A stretch of DNA of 64,000 bases from Ceriagrion tenellum. Taxonomy: Eukaryota; Arthropoda; Insecta; Odonata; Coenagrionidae. This document shows positions 47,020 through 58,800 of the stretch, one piece after another; position 1 is the stretch's first letter, and each line of letters opens with the position of its first letter. Under the pieces are notes generated by a model, which was not told where the DNA came from, searched no databases, and worked only from the letters and a program-made list of their open reading frames with translations. The stretch is from NCBI GenBank assembly GCA_963169105.1, contig OY720635.1, positions 158,177,645 to 158,241,644 of the forward strand, read 5' to 3'. Position numbers and translations under genes: made by a program.

Positions 47020-47517
47020 TACACCATGAATATACAGGATTATATTATATATATATGTATATACTGTATATTATGGATTTAAATGTTTGGAATTGTTGCC
47101 TAGGCTACGTGTTGCCTAAATTTCCACTTTTGGTTAACCCAGTCCTTGGCGGCACTTCGAAACAAGTCTTTTCAGATGAATCGTAAATAGACGTAGTTAA
47201 TTGTTGTTAACGTGAGACTGTGGTGAATATTCATTAACGATCGAGGAGATTTGAATTACTTGATGCTTTGAATAATATCTTGCTGTTTTGGTAACCTAAA
47301 AGTTAATTTGTAATTGCTATCCACTGCATTATGATTACTTGTAAGTAATACCAGTAAGACGTGTTTATTTACAAACTATCGACTGTATTTATATTTGAAC
47401 TTCCATCTTTCGTCACTAGAAGGCACCACATTCCAAAAAGTTGTTGTTTACGGAATTCTAGACAACAGTTTTTGGCGACGAGATAACAATCCATAATATA
47501 TATTCACGGTTTACACT
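47020..47517 (+). repeat. Repeat C, compact copy
   Basis: Left end ACACCATGAATATA followed by a TA-rich tract and TATTATGGATT. Right end, reversed, CCGTGAATATATATTATGGATT. These are imperfect inverted ends. The interior matches 13130-14085 (except its extra ~480 bp) and 44640-44830. No ORF. It is probably a non-autonomous DNA element. Confidence 0.75.
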
Positions 47518-47803
47518 TTCAAACAATGCTGGATTAAAACACTATCGAGGTGATCGGCACCCATCTAAGGGGCCCCCATAAACAACTGTACCTATCTAGA
47601 GGCAGAGTGAGTATAAATGTTGGTTAAGAATAGGCTATTTTCCTATTTTTCATGTATGCATTTATTTTGACAATCAGCCTCCACTAGTCTGTGCCGTGTA
47701 GTTACTTTCTCATAAATTTCCTGCAATTCTTATCAAGTTAACTTAGAAACTTTCGTGCGGTTCCGGTGCGTTAAAACACACCAGCGCCATTTGCAATAGT
47801 CAA

Positions 47804-47811
47804 TGACGTCA
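47804..47811. promoter_or_regulatory. CRE-like palindrome upstream of THAP exon
   Basis: A perfect TGACGTCA, the consensus CREB/ATF binding site, lies 83 bp before the THAP start codon at 47894, in CpG-containing sequence. A promoter role is inferred from position only. Confidence 0.4.
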
Positions 47812-47893
47812 CATGTCTGCTTCGTAGTACGTCGGAGGCTGGAAACAACACGGGAATACAGAACCAGGCGAATTTACAGCTGAAAAAGAAAAT

Positions 47894-48097
47894 ATGACCA
47901 CACAACCTGGAAGCCGCAAGTGGTGTATTGTACCTTTATGTACGAACACTTCTACAAATTCACCAGATAAAGTTTTCGCAACCGTTCCAAAGGAGAAGAA
48001 AAGAAGAAAGACATGGATGAGAGCAGTTCGACGAGATGAACGATTTGGAACCATCGGTGATAAAACTGTATGTTTTGTATGTGATGATCATTTTGAG
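47894..48097 (+). CDS. THAP-domain protein, first coding exon
   Basis: The exon encodes 68 residues forming a near-complete THAP zinc finger, a C2CH DNA-binding domain shared by P-element-type transposases and many nuclear proteins. The ligands are C11 and C16 (CIVPLC), then C63 and H66 (CDDHFE); W41 and P32 (VPKE) sit at the conserved positions. The exon ends exactly after the HFE motif at a consensus donor, GAG|GTAAGT (GT at 48098-48099), so the rest of the domain and any transposase or coiled-coil region lies downstream. No second exon was identified; decayed LINE pieces fill 48248-48930. The spelling of the finger resembles insect THAP proteins linked to DDE transposases, so it may be a transposon-derived gene. 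Family certain, function unknown. Confidence 0.85.
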
Positions 48098-48247
48098 GTA
48101 AGTCTATATAAAGAGTCAGTTTCTAAATGACGAAATGCATATCTGGATGGCATTTCTTTTACCGTATTGGTTATTAAAATTAGATATTTTTAGCGGAAGT
48201 TTCCAATTTCGATTGCTCTGAGCTGAGTTCCTAAAAATACTTTTATG

Positions 48248-48930
48248 CTAAAGCTTATGAGAATACGCAGGGGTTCTTAATATATATCTAACGTCATCTT
48301 TGAACAAATCGGTTTCGAATTTACTTAAAAGGTTTAGCCTAAATTTTAACCTGCGTTCTGATAGTAATTCCCATCCTAGTTCTTCTATTAAACTCGTAAC
48401 ACTTACACAATTGTCATAACAGCCCTTAACAAATCCAGCGGATCTCCTTTGCACACGCTCCAATTCTTTTATCAAACCTTCCTCGTACGAATACCACATA
48501 CTAGCGGCGTACTCTAAATGATGCCTGACAAGCGCAAAATAGCTTCTTTCTCGTACTCTCTCATCGCATTTGCCTAGAACCCTCCTTACGAATCTCAATC
48601 CACGGCCTGCTACACCAGCTATTTCCCTGATGCGTTTCCCCCATGACATGTCTTCAGTGATGGTGACGCCTAAGTATTTAATAGATTCTATGATAGATAT
48701 TTTCTTTTCTTTGATGCAATAATTATTCCGGGGAAAGCCATTCTCTCTCCAAAAGTTCACTTCCGCAGTACGAAGGGGTTAATAGTAAGTCTTTACGTCG
48801 TCAGAGAAAAATGTTTTTTCCTGAAATTTACCTGAGAGGTTAAGCCTATAATTTAATCTACGCTGTGATAGCGATTTCCATCCCAATTCTTCTAACAATC
48901 CAGACAGTAAACTTATCGTAGCATCGTTTT
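48248..48930 (-). mobile_element. LINE family L1b, two fragments
   Basis: Fragment 48248-48760 is open for 170 residues on the minus strand: KYLGVTITEDMSWGKRIREI, YFALVRHHLEYAASMW, then EELGWELLSERRLKFRLNLL. It is the carboxyl part of the reverse transcriptase without its 3' UTR. Upstream on the same strand, 48775-48930 is a second, more diverged piece (EELGWKSLSQRRLNYRLNL). Both lie in the presumed intron of the THAP gene, on the opposite strand. Confidence 0.88.
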
Positions 48931-49428
48931 ACAAACCTACGTCTACGTGTATTTGTAAATATAAGCCTAACATGCGAATCCTTTTCAAAAACAAAATATA
49001 TGTTCCCCTAAAGCAGAGCCGCGCTTACGGAATTTCAGTGGGATTTCCCGCCACTTCTCTTGACAGAAAAGGTCAAACCTGGTGACGGCCGAGGTGGATT
49101 AGATCGTCATTGCTATGCACCAGCTTGATATTATAGGTGTGGCGAACAGAAAATGCGTGTTTGTGTGTCGTTCTATTATTGAAAGAAGTGAGCGTATATA
49201 ATTGTGGCGAGGACAACAAAGTAGGTCGTCTAGATACTCAAGCAAGCGTGACCTGGTCACTGCGAGTTTTCCAGATATGTGGGCGACATTTTTTCCCACA
49301 AATAAATCAGATGCACCATTTCTCCATCGAAATATTCTCGTCGATACTTGTACTATGGATTTGCTATCGGATACAATTTTAACCTGCCCTTGGAAAGTAT
49401 GTTCTAATTCACTGAGCAGCTTGCATTC
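48931..49428. other. No recognisable feature
   Basis: Short overlapping ORFs only. This may be intron of the 47.9 kb THAP gene. Confidence 0.4.
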
Positions 49429-49970
49429 TTAAGGTAGTCCGAGCGAAATATCATTTTACCAGAAGATCAACGAATTTGGTCTCATTTTAAAAGAAAGCAT
49501 ATCACCCTTCCATTGACACCAAAAATTCAACCCCTTACCGTATTACTTTCTGAGATATTTTCCAGAAAATGCCAGCACTTTTTTATGGGAAATGGTACGT
49601 GTATGCACCACAGAGAGACCTTATATTAAAAATTAGGCATTCCCTACCCTTAGATCTCGTCTAAAAATCAACAGTGTGTAGTTTATGTGTTTTCTCAACT
49701 ATATTTGAAAATTAATCACATTGTCACCGCAGTAAATTCTGCGGGATCCCAATAAACCTTCCGTTTTGATGGAGTTTCAAACGTACCGCGTGAAAAAAAT
49801 GAGTCAAGTTAAAGACTTATTTAGATATTTTCATTCGATTACTTACTATTTCTGTCATGTAAAACTATATTATTGCAACATTAATGATGCAATATTTAAT
49901 TGATGAGTCCTTGATTATGGCGAAAGCGATCTTTTTTCTCCAGATAAGTGTGGGTCCGAACCGACCTTAA
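49429..49970 (-). mobile_element. Family A MITE, reverse, one end rearranged
   Basis: The left end is TTAA 49429-49432 then GGTAGTCCGAGCGAAATATC. Similarity holds to about 49915. The last 55 bp differ, but the segment closes with CCGAACCGACC plus TTAA 49967-49970, which could be a decayed terminus. Confidence 0.8.
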
Positions 49971-50189
49971 GTTGTTTCCATTTTTTTTATTTTCCATTCA
50001 GTTCCATCCAGTAATTATTACTAAGAAATTTACCGGTTAGAGTAGGTTTGTATGAAAGTCGATGAAAATGCTCTGGATTTCTACAAACGGAGGTGACCCA
50101 TTAGCGTTTAATGTTTCATTCTTCATCTCAGAGTGTCATATCATTCTTCATCTCGTCCGAAATAATTATTCTGTAAATGCAAATGGCAG
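49971..50189. other. Unassigned short spacer
   Basis: AT-rich, nothing recognised. Confidence 0.4.
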
Positions 50190-50270
50190 TTAATTGGGAG
50201 ATCCGGATTCAAATCCGGGTCAAATCAAATGATTATTTCTCAGCAAATTCCCTTTTCCTTTACAGTTTAT
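50190..50270 (+). mobile_element. SINE S3 fragment
   Basis: GGGAGATCCGGATTCAAATCC (B-box) is followed by the tail GTCAAATCAAATGATTATTTC, as at 29395 in reverse. Confidence 0.6.
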
Positions 50271-51419
50271 TTCAAGGAAGTGGCTTTGAAAACACCTTTG
50301 TCGCTTGGAATATTAAAATTAATTACTTTTCCATCCAGAAGCTTCTGATACACTCTTGTTGTGGGAAATTGAAGTGTTTACTTTGGGATAAAAGTCGTAC
50401 TGTAGAATAAAAGCGTTTGTATTAGTATCTGTTAGTATTTGATGCGAAAAACATAGAAAACAAAGCGTATGTATGAATTTGTGGAATTTGCATTGGCTTA
50501 GCTTAAGATAGTGGGTTATTTTTTGATAATGCACATAAAAAGACGAGAAAATGCCCAAGGAATCCGCAAATGAATGATGGAGCTGGTTGAAGGTAGGAAT
50601 TCGGGGCAGGCTGCGGTGCACTGGCGGGAGAACATTGCTCTCTTTGCGGCAGCTCACCGAGGAAGGCTCGAGACGTCCTCCGTAGCTATCACGGCTACAA
50701 ACATTCCGCATTCTTGAGAAATTATTGAATGGAAATGTGACAGCTAAATTTCATCACGCACACATCTCTGTCTGTTCTATCATCACTCTCAGTCATAGAG
50801 CCCTCCTCCGTTGACAGAAGTTCATTCACAGTAATGTCTGGGGTATTGTAATTCCAATATCATAGGTATCAACTTTACAAGAAAACCTTTTCTTCATTTC
50901 TCCATTTTTTCGAGCATCAAATAGAGGGAAAAGGGCTTATTTTTTCTCAGATAGTCAAAAGTGACGATAAAAAAACACTTGGGCTCTCGAGAAGCCTCCC
51001 AAACCATAACGTTAATCGTTCCTAAATACATCTGAAACTGTCGTTTTCGCTGATTTGGATAGCTTTTGATCCATTTATGTATTTCTTATTCGCTCTTTAG
51101 GGAAAAAATAAGACAATAAATACTTTTATTCATACAAACAAGCGTTTACCTCTGAGAAATTTTTTACTATTTGTTTATCCATCAATAAAAAATGAAGACC
51201 CATCGTATATGCCCTTGCACGCACCAATCTACATGCCAAAACACTGTAGGAGAAATTTAGGGCTAGTGCCATGATTTTCGGTGGAAGCGATCATTTATCG
51301 AAAAGCCAGTACCCCACTGTGCCCAGAGTTTGGCTTTAACGACGCGGGCTGTGCCGCTAATTGTACGCTTCGAATTACTTCGTTACATATTATGTCCGGT
51401 AGTATGGGAATGCCTCGGT
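50271..51419. other. No recognisable gene
   Basis: A 130-aa minus ORF (50319-50711) has no recognisable domain. No repeat is recognised. Confidence 0.4.
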
Positions 51420-51500
51420 AGCACTTTCGTAGTGGCTAAGAAAACGCCGCGATATCAAGAAATCCGGGTTCGAGTCCAGGTAAATGCGACTATCAATCCT
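51420..51500 (+). mobile_element. tRNA-like SINE head fragment
   Basis: TAGTGGCTAAGAAAACGCCG, then AATCCGGGTTCGAGTCCAGG: a tRNA-like A/B-box order with a B-box of GGGTTCGAGTCC. No cloverleaf can be drawn cleanly, so it is treated as a SINE relic. Confidence 0.45.
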
Positions 51501-52419
51501 TTCACGAGACAGAATTATCTGCCTAATTCTGTGATAATTTTCATCTCAGAGGAGAGAGGGTGTGTTTTTCAGTTAAACAACGAGATGGGGAGATTTTATT
51601 GTCGTGAGGCAATTTTTTTTTAAATCTGCATCCAAAAGGCTATGTTTATTTTTTTTTTGGACCATCAGGAAGTTCAGAGGAGCTTCGATTGTGGAAGTCA
51701 TCTGACCACATGTCCCGCGGTCCGTTGCCATCTCAACCCTCCCGAGGGTCCCCAACACCAGAAAGTCACTCCTGATGACCTCGTTAGGTAGGTATGTTTT
51801 TTTTCGATGGCGGAAACAGTCGAAATCGGCTCGCTCGCAACTGGGGCACGTAAGCCCTCCCCCCCCCCCTCTTTCCTTTGCATCACAACTCGCAATGAAT
51901 GACGCAACCTGTTGATTGAGTGTCCATTAGGCGGTGATAATCAGCGACGCTCGCGAGGGAAAGGTCTCCAATTGAAAACCGGATTTTCTCTCCGCTTCAA
52001 TTGGATTGCCCACTCGCCGTCCTTACACCCTCCGGTGCACTCTGGGTAACAGTCCACTCCCCTCTCCCATCCGCAACCCCGTAGTCATCAAAGTCCAGGA
52101 AAGTCTTCGATATTTTTTTAGTAATGCGAAACGCAGCATATAAATAGCCAACGCATCCGACTCCTGTCTTTGGGGACCGCGTAGATGATGGTCATAATGC
52201 TTGGAATTGGCGATCCGAAATTAATATTTTCTCGTATCAAAAATTAGTAAAGGCCACTGACAGTTTGCAAGCGGAAAGGATAATTTGTATATGGAAAGCA
52301 CTTTATTCTATTTCAAGAAATTCTCATCCCTCATGTTTCTCATCCCTCTCCTCCTTTCTTCAGTTTTCCTATTAATGGAACGTCAGCCCTCGCAATATTT
52401 CACTATCAACCTTGTGTTG
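51501..52419. other. No recognisable gene
   Basis: Includes a C-rich tract at 51859-51872 and CpG-rich sequence to about 52080. Nothing else is assignable. Confidence 0.4.
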
Positions 52420-52890
52420 TTAGTGTTTTTTTCCCTTCAGTTTGCTGAAGAGGGCCACCTTGTGGCCGAAATATGCGTATACGACGCACACCCTCGTCTT
52501 TTCCTGTTTCATTCCTTTGATCAAGCTCATCTCGAGCCTGATTCTCCGAGAAGTTGGGCCTTGTTGAATGTGTGAGTGAGTGATTTTGCGAGTGCTTGTG
52601 AGAGTGATTGCTGTGCGTGTTTGTGATCACAACTCAGGCATCCTTAACGGGGTCTCTAAAGCCCTGTGAAGGATCCCAATTGGGTTGAGCGTGTGTGTCT
52701 GTGAATGGTCACTGGCGAGGTAATTAACGTTCCCGTAAACCTTCACAAAGGTATTCTGTTTGAGAGGCTGTGGTTGGTTCCTGACGATACTGTTAAACCA
52801 ACGCAGTAAATATATTCTTTTCTATCTTTAGGCGAGTGGTGCCAATAGTTACGGCCATTGGAGAAAATTCTCACCCTATTTAGTCAATTC
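52420..52890 (+). repeat. Composite dispersed repeat, copy 2
   Basis: From 52693 to 52890 it matches 5712-5920 in the same orientation. From about 52530 to 52690 it is the reverse complement of 5538-5710. The left part (52430-52520) is not present at 5.5 kb and holds the hammerhead-like core. A 96-aa ORF overlapping it is incidental. It is possibly a Penelope-like element fragment. Confidence 0.7.
52445..52471 (+). ncRNA. Hammerhead-like core motif
   Basis: CTGAAGA (52445-52451) fits the hammerhead CUGANGA box. A 6-bp stem follows (GGCCAC 52453-52458, GTGGCC 52462-52467), then GAAA (52468-52471). A short ATA/TAT stem with loop TGCG comes next. One unpaired G separates the box from the stem, and stem I is not convincing. 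Such motifs are known in Penelope-like retroelements. Activity is unproven. Confidence 0.35.
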
Positions 52891-53604
52891 TACGAGGCCG
52901 TAGAGCTCAAGTTTCCTTGCTTTCGCTTGTCTTTCTTTTCGTCCACCGCACCTTTTCCCTCCTTCTCCTCCTCCACACCCACGTCTCGAAAGCCCGCAGT
53001 CTATTCTCGTCGTCCACTCTCAGAGTCCACGCTTCATCCTCATGTGATGCAAGATAAAAATTAATGGCGATCGTAAAAATGAACGTCTTTGATGTTGGTG
53101 CTAATTTACTTCACAGTCCAACACTTAGGATGATACTGTAGTAGATATATCAATTTTAATTACATGAATGAGCAAAATGCGCAATATTAATTTTTCTATC
53201 TGTGGACATAGTAAGAAAACAACATTATGGGATAGATCCTGTTTCGTATTTCGGCGTCCTTCATTTTTTCCATGATTAACCGGATGAGTGAAAATATTTG
53301 CTTAAATTTTTAAGCTCCCAGATCCAGTGGTAATACCAAGGAATTCGTGAAAGTGTGTCAATTCACAACTCAGATTCGCTCCTTTTTCGCGGATTCACAA
53401 TGATGTGGTACGCAGTCCTGTGTACGATTCAAAAGATGCGCCAAAAAAATGGGTGAAATCCATCATTTAAGAAATCATATTTCACTCGATCGAGTTTGGG
53501 TCAGGTGCACCATAAATCTATCAAAAACATTGGAAATTTCAGAAATGGCCGGTACATTTAAGACGTTCTCTTCTCTAAGCATCCCAAAGTGGTAGCAGAT
53601 ACGC
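52891..53604. other. No recognisable feature
   Basis: Unique-looking sequence; short ORFs only. Confidence 0.4.
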
Positions 53605-53680
53605 GAAAGATAATTGGGAGACACGCGATCGAATCCCGGTCTAGTCAAAATTTTATAATAATCCAAACTACACCCTCTTT
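53605..53680 (+). mobile_element. SINE S3 fragment
   Basis: AATTGGGAGACACGCGATCG, then AATCCCGGTCTAGTCAAAATT: the decayed B-box end and tail of family S3. Confidence 0.5.
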
Positions 53681-54703
53681 TTTTACAACTTAAATACTCG
53701 TTATTCAATGTTTAATTTGACCCTGCAAGCATTTTAAGCAATTTTTTGAGTTAGCGCGACGCCGTTGAGATGCAGTCATTATTAATTATATCGCGGATGA
53801 ATGAATCCCATATCGCACCTGTTTGCAGTTGATTTGTATATTTTCGTAAATAATTATGCGATTGCCTTTACCAGTAATTAATTTAACCGAATAGTTGAAA
53901 ACAATACCCTTAAGTACCGCACCACCAAAAGTTGTACGTCGAAGATATGATTTTATTTTCATCTTAGGAATAAACAACATGGAACCAACTGCATTCGTTG
54001 ATCAGATTGATTTCACATTTAAAAATTAATCGCGTCTCTATAAAACATAGAACTTTGTAAATACGGAAGAGTATTTCGCTGCAAACAGTTATATTTCCCG
54101 CATTAATGTACTCATTCAGATATCTCCTTGAGGCGGTTGTTACTGCATTAAGAATCAAAGTTCCTCTGAAAGGGGAAAATATTTAAAATCGATGTGTCAT
54201 CCGTGTTTGTCATTTGTTACCTGACGTTATCAACTCATGGAGAACCCAGAGAGAGGAATCTCAAGGGAGAGAGGGATCTTAAGAATCTTAAGGGTGGCTC
54301 AGACCTTAGGGTCACTTATTCCAATAATTCTGTAAACTTACACGTTTCATCTTGTGAGTGCGTTTCATAAGTGCTTTGAAAAATAATGGCGGTCTATGGT
54401 GATCTCAAAAACGATTTCCGGTCTAGTTTTACTGTAATTTCCTCTCGAAAGTTAAAACTTAACCTTGGAACCTTACGGATATTCCTCAGTTGACGGCAGA
54501 AATGAGGTCAATTTGAACGAGAAAGTATGTTGAGGCTTTTAATTAAAACGGTCTATAAAAAGCGAAAAGTCCTGGAAAGTTGAATAAAAATTTAATATAG
54601 TAATCTTACCACTTCTAGTTCTTAAAGTTATTAGGGAACAAATTATTTATTACCGCAATTGTAACCAAAATGCGGCAGTTCCATACAAGCGGCACTGCAG
54701 TCC
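53681..54703. other. No recognisable feature
   Basis: AT-rich, no supported ORF. AATAATGGCGG near 54380 resembles the promoter-like motif discussed at 54791. Confidence 0.4.
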
Positions 54704-54812
54704 GCTCCTGACCAAGGTCGTTCGATATCTCGATTCTTCGCCTCTCGAGTCAGGTCCTCTCAATGATTTCCACTATGGGGAAAGTCGGCGCCGCCATTAC
54801 TGTGCTTATTTT
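54704..54812. promoter_or_regulatory. Candidate promoter module with CCGCCATTAC
   Basis: The 14-mer GCTCCTGACCAAGG (54704-54717) and a 22-mer beginning CCGCCATTAC (54791-54812) both recur exactly at 60133-60227, the 22-mer inverted. GCCGCCATTA resembles a YY1 site. Its position at the CpG-rich edge of a CpG-depleted tract suggests a promoter, but no transcript is identified. Confidence 0.3.
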
Positions 54813-55701
54813 ACACTGCGGGGTATAGCACAAACAAGGAAAAACACAGATATTAAGGCAAATCGAGCATGTCATGCTATAATAATCTCGTAGTTAGGAA
54901 GATTATTTTACCCTCGATGAAGTTAGTATACGATATTTTCGACCACTCTATTCAAAATGCCGAGAATTTGGACGTAAATATGGTAAATAAAGAGCAGAAA
55001 CCTTTGCTATTATAGCTTATTTTGAATATTGACGCTCTCTTAAAACCACATCAGTTAATTCAGCGTAAAAAATCGTATCAGCCTGATGTCATATTGAAAT
55101 CGATACGCGAGGTAATGCCGTTAAAATGTATGCATAATGATTTGTAAACAACGTCATTTCTAGGGAACGTAACAGATGATATTACATAATTATCCAGTTT
55201 CACATTATTTTTAGATAATTTTAACTATCTGTAAATCATCAAGGCATTATATAATTATGAATAAAGGTTTAATTTTATAGGAGATAGGTAACATTGAGTT
55301 ATAAAGGCAGCTATTTTAAATGTAAACAAATACCTGCATGGCATTGTTTACTTTCGGGATACTGTATGTGCGATAATTTAATTCATTCACCAGATTTTTC
55401 TCTATCCTGAAATTAGTATAGTCGAGAAATGTATCTTCATCGCTTAAAATTTAAGAAAGCAATGAGACAGAGCAATTTAATGATCCAAGAAAATTACGTG
55501 TGTATACAGATCTAATTTGCTAAGAATATGTGAATGTTTCATCGAGTCCATCAAAACTATATTTAGGAAACGTTCTCCACTATAACGGAAAGAGCAATTA
55601 CTCAGGTTTTTTAGGAAAATGAGTTTTGAAAACTGGATGAAGACTGCACTCCAGAAAAAAAACATTAGTTGCGAAAAACCTTGAACAATCACATCACCTC
55701 A

Positions 55702-55707
55702 CTTTAT
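55702..55707 (-). terminator. Possible poly(A) signal of a minus-strand transcript
   Basis: AATAAA on the minus strand near the left edge of the CpG-depleted tract. It would fit the 3' end of the gene beginning at 60061. Positional inference only; the hexamer is common by chance. Confidence 0.15.
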
Positions 55708-55859
55708 TCTCTCACATCATTTTACACTTGACAAGACCACAAAAGGCGGCGGACAGTTGAGTTTCTAGAGAAAAGTCCTTGTTCCGAGGGAGTTTTGTTT
55801 TTGGGGTGAGTTACGGTTTCTTTTTAACTACTTCCACTGTATGATATAAATCCAGATAT

Positions 55860-58800
55860 ATTAAGAGCATGACTGTCAATTACAGCACAAAAATTTGTTA
55901 ACATAAATCTTTCGATGATGAAATGCTTGAATGTCGCACTGCTCTCCTTTGTGTAAATTTACCATTGAGGACTCTAGCTCTGTTGAATCTTACTAGCCAC
56001 TTCTCTATGTGCATCAGTGCACAGCATATCAAGAGCAGCAATGGCTGCTGATGATGTCAATCCTTCTATCACAGAAGCAGTATAACGTACAGTTATGATA
56101 AACAAACTAAGTCATTGATTAATAATTCCATTATATAACATTTAATCCACACAACATTTGAAGAAAAACAACCAGTTACTTTGGGGTATTAGCAACATTG
56201 CACTTGTATCGATTATGTGGTAATATAACAAGAAGACCAGTTAACAGTTTCCATAGTTTACAATTGACAAATTTTAGTATTTGATAGCAAAGAACCTGGA
56301 AAAGTAAAATGCAATAACAAAACTAATTGATTCACTAAATACCCATGTGTAAAATATGAACTCAAATTTTATATATGGCAAACATTCCATACAGTGAAAC
56401 CATCAATTGCTGACATTAAAAAACTTTTCAAATCCTACTCAAAATTGTCATTTTTTTCTCAATGATTTAACTTCAGAATAGGTAGAAATATAACACCAAA
56501 TAGCAAATAAATCATCGGAAAACAAATTATTCATCACATCTAACGGTGTCCATGCAAACCCATTAAGAGAGTGAGTTTGACAAGAATTACATCAATATAG
56601 ATCTTGAAATCATCAATCAAATTGGTATAACAGGTGCCCTAATCAACAAATAATTTCACAAACATAAGGAAAAACTCCAATGTGTGTCTATTAAACAACA
56701 TAAAATATTACATTTCAACAGAAAAAAGAGCTTCAATCAACAAAAAAAACACTGTCCAGGTTTCAGTAGTAACAATTTCAATTCCATCATGGTGCAAGCT
56801 TCATCACAAAGAAGTGGGCAATCATCTGAGAATGAGAAAAACTGTGGGATAAGTACCTAATTGAAAAAAATCACACACACAACATCAAAATAAATCCAAA
56901 ACTTGCCTACATTCCTTGCAACTAAAAGGCAGTACATACCTTTAACATACATTGGTGGACAACATCTATATAATTTTCATGTTATTGAAATGTCAAGCAC
57001 TGGATGAGAGAGTCACTAGGCGATAACCATCACTTTAAAACACCAACAGGTTCAAACTGTAATAAAATATCCTGTCACTAATTACAATTAACCACTGATA
57101 TTGAATACCAGAAAATGACAGTAAACTAACCAAACAGAAGTGAATCATACACTGTAGTCAAAAGCTAGAGCTGACAACCAATAGTTCAACATCCACATAT
57201 GAGCAATACAAGTCTCAGGTCTGTAACAAAATGTCCATTGACATAAATAAAATAAAACCAGTGTAAGAATTACATGATAATGAAAGCAATTTAAATTAAA
57301 CTCACTTCCTTAATCTCCTCTTTTACAGTGTAACTTGACTCAGGGTGATTTCAATCATTTTCCAGAAATGAATCATGTACTAAAGTCAAAAGCTAGAGCT
57401 GACAACCAATAGTTCAACATCCACATATGAGCAATACAAGTCTCAGATCTGTAAGAAAATGTCCATTGACATAAATAAAATAAAACCAGTGTAATAATTA
57501 CATGATAATGAAAGCAATTTAAATTAAACTCACTTCCTTAATCTCCTCGTTGACAGTGTAACTAGACTCAGGGTGATTTCAATCATTTTCCAGAAATGAA
57601 TCATGTACTAAAGTCAAAAGCTAGAGCTGACAACCAATAGTTCAACATCCACATATGAGCAATATAAGTCTCAGGTCTGTAATAAAATATTCATAACGTC
57701 ATAAATTAAAGCAATATATTATCAACACAATTACAATATTAACCACATCACAGCAATCAACTTACAAAAATTTTGATATGCATTCACAAATGGATGGTAT
57801 TCATTAGAGTAGAAGAAACAGTGTAAAAAGCAATCGCCAGGTGAATATCATGCAACAGTAGCAGTGGACTTTGAAACTACATTCACTGGTGAAAGGTATT
57901 CACATAAGCAACAGCAATTATATGGAAAGCTATTGCGATGGCACAACAGGTTGATACCAGGCAGCAGTTAGCGGTGGGCATTGGAACTGCATTCACAAGG
58001 GATAGGTATCCTCAAAAGCAGCAGCATAAATATGGAAGCTATTGCGATGGTACAACAGGTTGAATTCAGGGATTCAAGATGAAGGATGATTCTTATAACT
58101 GAAATGAATATTACCTTCCACCAAAGTGGAGGAAGAAACTGGAATAGCTAGTTAATTGATTTATGTTGTTGCATTTACAAAAGGGTATGTGAATAGGTTT
58201 GTGTGTGGGTTCATGCAAAATCCAGGGACCAGCTTTGTGAAATGAGGTTCACATTACTTAACAATGCAATCACAGAAACTTCAAGCAGATGGATGACCAG
58301 GTTTACAGGGGAGTTATGCCCAAACACCAGGGACTAACATGAAGGAAAGGGAAATTAATGCTACAAACAATCACTCAATGAAGTGGTTTAGGGGCAAATA
58401 AATCCTACACTGATGACCTACTTGAAGCATGCATTCCAAATCCAATCACTCATTGCATACATGCCACCAGTAACAGTAAATATCTCTAATATTTGATCAA
58501 AATAAACTATTTATAGCCAGAGTTAAGTCTGCATTTCCTGTATCATGGGCTATGCAGACATTAATAATGTAATATAAAATAAGCTTGTTCACTCAATAAC
58601 TGTATAAGGTGATGGGCAAAATAATGTGGAAATACCACCCTTAGCAAAGTACATTAATTTATACACCATTTTGAATATTTCAATGGACTCATATGATATG
58701 GTTTATCATGTGATTGAGTTTTATGAAGACATTTTCAAGTAATGCCCTTTGATAGATCATGTACTACATGAAATTATTGATTTAATGCTATAAATATAAA

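Noticed and set aside
57143..57690. CRISPR array
   Set aside because: Units are 228 bp, nearly identical throughout and have no spacer structure; this is eukaryotic DNA.
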